NCBI RefSeq assembly: GCF_040822065.1
Contig: NZ_CP162005.1
Location: 3,658,001-3,722,000, forward strand
Length of the DNA stretch: 64,000 nucleotides
Source: Pedobacter sp. WC2423
GTDB taxonomy: Bacteria; Bacteroidota; Bacteroidia; Sphingobacteriales; Sphingobacteriaceae
Reading direction: 5' to 3'
Of this stretch, positions 62,311 to 64,000 are shown one piece after another. A model generated the notes under the pieces. It did no database searches and was not told where the DNA came from. It saw only the letters and a program-made list of their open reading frames with translations. Positions within the stretch are counted from its first letter, which is position 1. Every line of letters starts with the position of its first letter. A program made the translations under genes and the position numbers.

Positions 62311-63087
62311 TTATTTTTCTTTAGCCAGCGGGTACTTTAATCCATCAGCCGATTTAATTTCCATAGTGACCGCGCCCACGATAATCTCTACCTGAGCCTT
62401 TACAGGCACTCTGTTGCCATCATCAGTAATCCAGAGATACAAAGCGCTGTCTTTTCTAAAGATTCTGCCTGGTTCAATAGACGGGCTGAATTTCAGACAA
62501 CGTATATTTCCTAATTTACTTTTTACAACTTCTTTTCCAACATATTTGATTTCCAGCTGATGAATGCCATCACCCAGAAAATAATTCAGCTTGAACTTCT
62601 CCCCGATCTTCAGCCTGGAAATATCCAGACTACGGGCAAAATAATAAGCAGAAACCAGATCAAAGGTCTGATTTGTTGGTGCAGTAAAGGTACCCTTATT
62701 AGAAACAACCTTTTTTATTTCCTGTGTGAACCTTGCTTTGTCCTTCCTGGTATAACTTGCTTCTTTAACGTCCTCCTGATAAAAATAAGGAGTCAGTTTG
62801 GTCTTGTCTATATAAGAATCGTAATGATCCCTGATTTTATAAAAAATATCGAAGGTACCCGAAGTTTTTGCATCGACTACCAGTTTATAAGTCTCCTTGT
62901 CCTCAAATTTGAGATCTGAATTCATGACTTTAATCGTAGCCTCTGCTGCTGTGATAAAGCCATATTTCAATTTATAAGATAAAACTTCCCCAGCCTGAAA
63001 GACCGGTTCTTTCTTTAATGGTAACTCCTGAGCTCCAGCATCAGCGATGGTAATCAAAAATACAAACATCAAAAATAATTTTCTCAT
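62311..63087 (-). CDS. DUF3108 family periplasmic protein
   Basis: 258 residues from the ATG at 63087 (MRKLFLMFVF); a longer frame overlaps the next gene and is not used. A signal peptide ends near GAQE (about 20). The mature beta-rich domain has FQAGEVLSYKLKYGFITAAE near 32-51 and YYFARSLDISRL near 142, characteristic of DUF3108. Family proteins are exported and of unknown function. It follows the DUF2480 gene by 31 bases, and that pairing is common in Sphingobacteriaceae (from memory). Confidence 0.9.
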   Translation of the reverse strand: MRKLFLMFVFLITIADAGAQELPLKKEPVFQAGEVLSYKLKYGFITAAEATIKVMNSDLKFEDKETYKLVVDAKTSGTFDIFYKIRDHYDSYIDKTKLTPYFYQEDVKEASYTRKDKARFTQEIKKVVSNKGTFTAPTNQTFDLVSAYYFARSLDISRLKIGEKFKLNYFLGDGIHQLEIKYVGKEVVKSKLGNIRCLKFSPSIEPGRIFRKDSALYLWITDDGNRVPVKAQVEIIVGAVTMEIKSADGLKYPLAKEK

Positions 63088-63118
63088 ACCTGATCTAAAC
63101 AAAAACTCCTCCAAAAAA

Positions 63119-63634
63119 CTAATCCTTTCGTTTAAAGATAGGCACTGTAGAGCAAGGTTCACCATACATGATACTTCTTACCACCGGAGTTAACAAAGAA
63201 GTGATCTCCACATAAGCAGATACCGGAACGTCAATATCTGCACAGCCCTTCACGACAACCCTGGCATCCTGGTATACAGAAAGATCAACTTTAGCCAGGG
63301 CTTTACTGAATAAAACAGCTTCCAGTGTATCTAAACCACCAAAAACGACTTCATTTGCAAAAGGCTTCAGTTTATTGGCCAGTAACATGTAAGCCCAGGT
63401 AGGTACAATGGCATCTGCACTGCAAATAACGGCTACATTTTTCCCTGTATAAGAAGCCCAGTCATGGGCTTTAATAAATTCTCTGAAATCTTTTTCCCTA
63501 AGCATCAGGCCATGGAACAGGTTTTCTTTAATATCATAAACTACCCTTTCCCCCTGATCATAGTAAAGCTCCAGATTGAAAGTAACTAAACCACTGGAAG
63601 CAACCTTATTGACTATATTTTCCTGAATATCCAT
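63119..63634 (-). CDS. DUF2480 family protein
   Basis: 171 residues, no signal peptide. It has FNLELYYDQGERVVYDI near 19-35, VICSADAIVPTWAYMLL near 68-84, KGCADIDVPVSAYVEI near 128, and PVVRSIMYGEPCSTVPIF near the end. This fits DUF2480, a conserved Bacteroidota family with no assigned function. It probably shares a transcript with the DUF3108 gene. Cysteines at about 70, 130 and 163 are conserved-looking and could bind a metal. Confidence 0.9.
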   Translation of the reverse strand: MDIQENIVNKVASSGLVTFNLELYYDQGERVVYDIKENLFHGLMLREKDFREFIKAHDWASYTGKNVAVICSADAIVPTWAYMLLANKLKPFANEVVFGGLDTLEAVLFSKALAKVDLSVYQDARVVVKGCADIDVPVSAYVEITSLLTPVVRSIMYGEPCSTVPIFKRKD

Positions 63635-63644
63635 TTTCGCTTAA

Positions 63645-63678
63645 AATAAAAAAACCGGAAGTGATGTACTTCCGGTTT
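63645..63678 (-). terminator. intrinsic terminator after the peptidyl-prolyl isomerase gene
   Basis: AAACCGGAAGT (63652-63662) and ACTTCCGGTTT (63668-63678) form a perfect 11-base stem with a 5-base loop, followed on the minus strand by seven T. It lies 20 bases past the stop at 63699. Confidence 0.9.
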
Positions 63679-63698
63679 CAAAATTACGTAAAATAAGA

Positions 63699-64000
63699 TT
63701 AATAGAATTTCACTCTATTGTCTTTTATGTCACTTTTATCTTGCAATGCCTGGAATGCTGCTCCTAATGACTTCTGAGCAATCACCTGACGCATAGTTTC
63801 TTTTTGTTTGTAAGTATTTCCGATTGGTGCAGGATTAGTAAATCCGTTTACGGTAAATACATATACACCGTGCTCACCATCAACTGGTTTAGATATTTTG
63901 CCTGGTGCTGAACCAAATACACTACCTATCAGCTTATTTTCCTGTGCCGCACCCGGTACAATAGGGTTAGAGAAAACAATATTAGAAACAGGAGTAACTG
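63699..64000 (-). CDS. peptidyl-prolyl cis-trans isomerase, PpiD/SurA type, C-terminus only
   Basis: The frame enters from the window edge and ends in TAA at 63699-63701, giving the last 99 or so residues. It contains NKLIGSVFGSAPGKISKP, the strand GVYVFTVNGFTNP, and the end SDIKDNRVKFY. These match the C-terminal part of Bacteroidota PpiD-like isomerases (SurA N-terminal domain proteins), the region after the parvulin domain. The catalytic and membrane parts lie outside the window, so the call rests on tail similarity. It is terminated by the hairpin at 63645-63678. Confidence 0.75.
   Translation of the reverse strand, partial: VTPVSNIVFSNPIVPGAAQENKLIGSVFGSAPGKISKPVDGEHGVYVFTVNGFTNPAPIGNTYKQKETMRQVIAQKSLGAAFQALQDKSDIKDNRVKFY

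Noticed and set aside
62560..62919. Antisense frame of 119 codons opposite the DUF3108 gene
   Set aside because: It is the mirror of a conserved gene, with no start signal or neighbour support.
1..64000. CRISPR array, tRNA, rRNA, insertion sequence or prophage
   Set aside because: No regularly spaced repeats, no transposase or integrase frame, and no RNA gene signature found on reading; tRNA search software was not available.

Overview
The window looks like chromosome from a Bacteroidota member of the Sphingobacteriaceae, most likely Pedobacter or a close relative. The evidence is AT-rich coding sequence, a TonB receptor with a carboxypeptidase-regulatory-like domain, DUF2480, DUF3108 and DUF3109 proteins, and at least eleven matches to the Bacteroidota -7 promoter element TAnnTTTG, most of them 4 to 40 bases upstream of a start codon. 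No rRNA, tRNA, insertion sequence, phage gene or CRISPR array was seen. Genus assignment is inference.

Layout. (1) 1-8.1 kb: signalling genes. An operon holds a GAF/PAS histidine kinase, a lone receiver protein, a PLP aminotransferase and a FAD monooxygenase cut by the window edge. It is followed by a second PAS kinase, a membrane PAS sensor that has a dimerisation domain but no ATPase domain, a nucleotidyltransferase and a methyltransferase. (2) 8.1-41.4 kb: a surface polysaccharide locus, almost entirely on the minus strand. Between gmd (39.7 kb) and the WecA-like transferase (13.2 kb) the genes overlap or nearly touch, suggesting one operon of more than 26 kb. It holds export genes (Wza-like SLBB protein, Wzz-like protein, Wzx, Wzy), a pseudaminic acid pathway (PseB, PseC, fused PseG-PseH, PseI, with PseF alone on the plus strand at 12.4 kb), glycosyltransferases, hexapeptide acyltransferases, a PhyH-type dioxygenase, and a WbpM/WbpV/WbpL-like set for making and loading a 2-acetamido-2,6-dideoxyhexose (QuiNAc or FucNAc type) on undecaprenyl phosphate. 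(3) 41.6-48.5 kb: a GreA/Rnk-like factor, an XRE regulator, hairpin-rich spacers, a glycerophosphodiester phosphodiesterase, a TonB receptor and a small Cys-motif protein with no normal start codon. (4) 48.6-52.4 kb: a hybrid kinase and a LytS/LytTR pair. (5) 52.5-57.5 kb: a compact molybdopterin operon, moaA-moeA-moaD-moeB-moaE-moaC/moaB. (6) 57.6-64 kb: a small unknown gene, an Xaa-Pro aminopeptidase, a ROK kinase, rfbA, DUF3109, DUF3108 and DUF2480 genes, and the C-terminus of a peptidyl-prolyl isomerase.

How the parts work together. The polysaccharide locus looks like a Wzx/Wzy-dependent pathway. WecA-like initiation is followed by glycosyltransferases, flipping, polymerisation, chain-length control without a visible tyrosine kinase, and export through an SLBB protein. 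RfbD lies at its upstream edge and RfbA lies 20 kb away; if the duplicated epimerases are dTDP-rhamnose 4-epimerases, these would feed them.

Most interesting points: a three-gene insert (aldo/keto reductase, SpsF-like cytidylyltransferase, class III aminotransferase) inside the pseudaminic acid genes; a duplicated glycosyltransferase/acyltransferase/epimerase module whose epimerases share 92 of 93 consecutive residues while their DNA has diverged at synonymous sites; the small Cys-motif gene that needs an ATA or other rare start; two candidate leaderless genes; and a kinase without its ATPase domain convergently overlapping a complete kinase.
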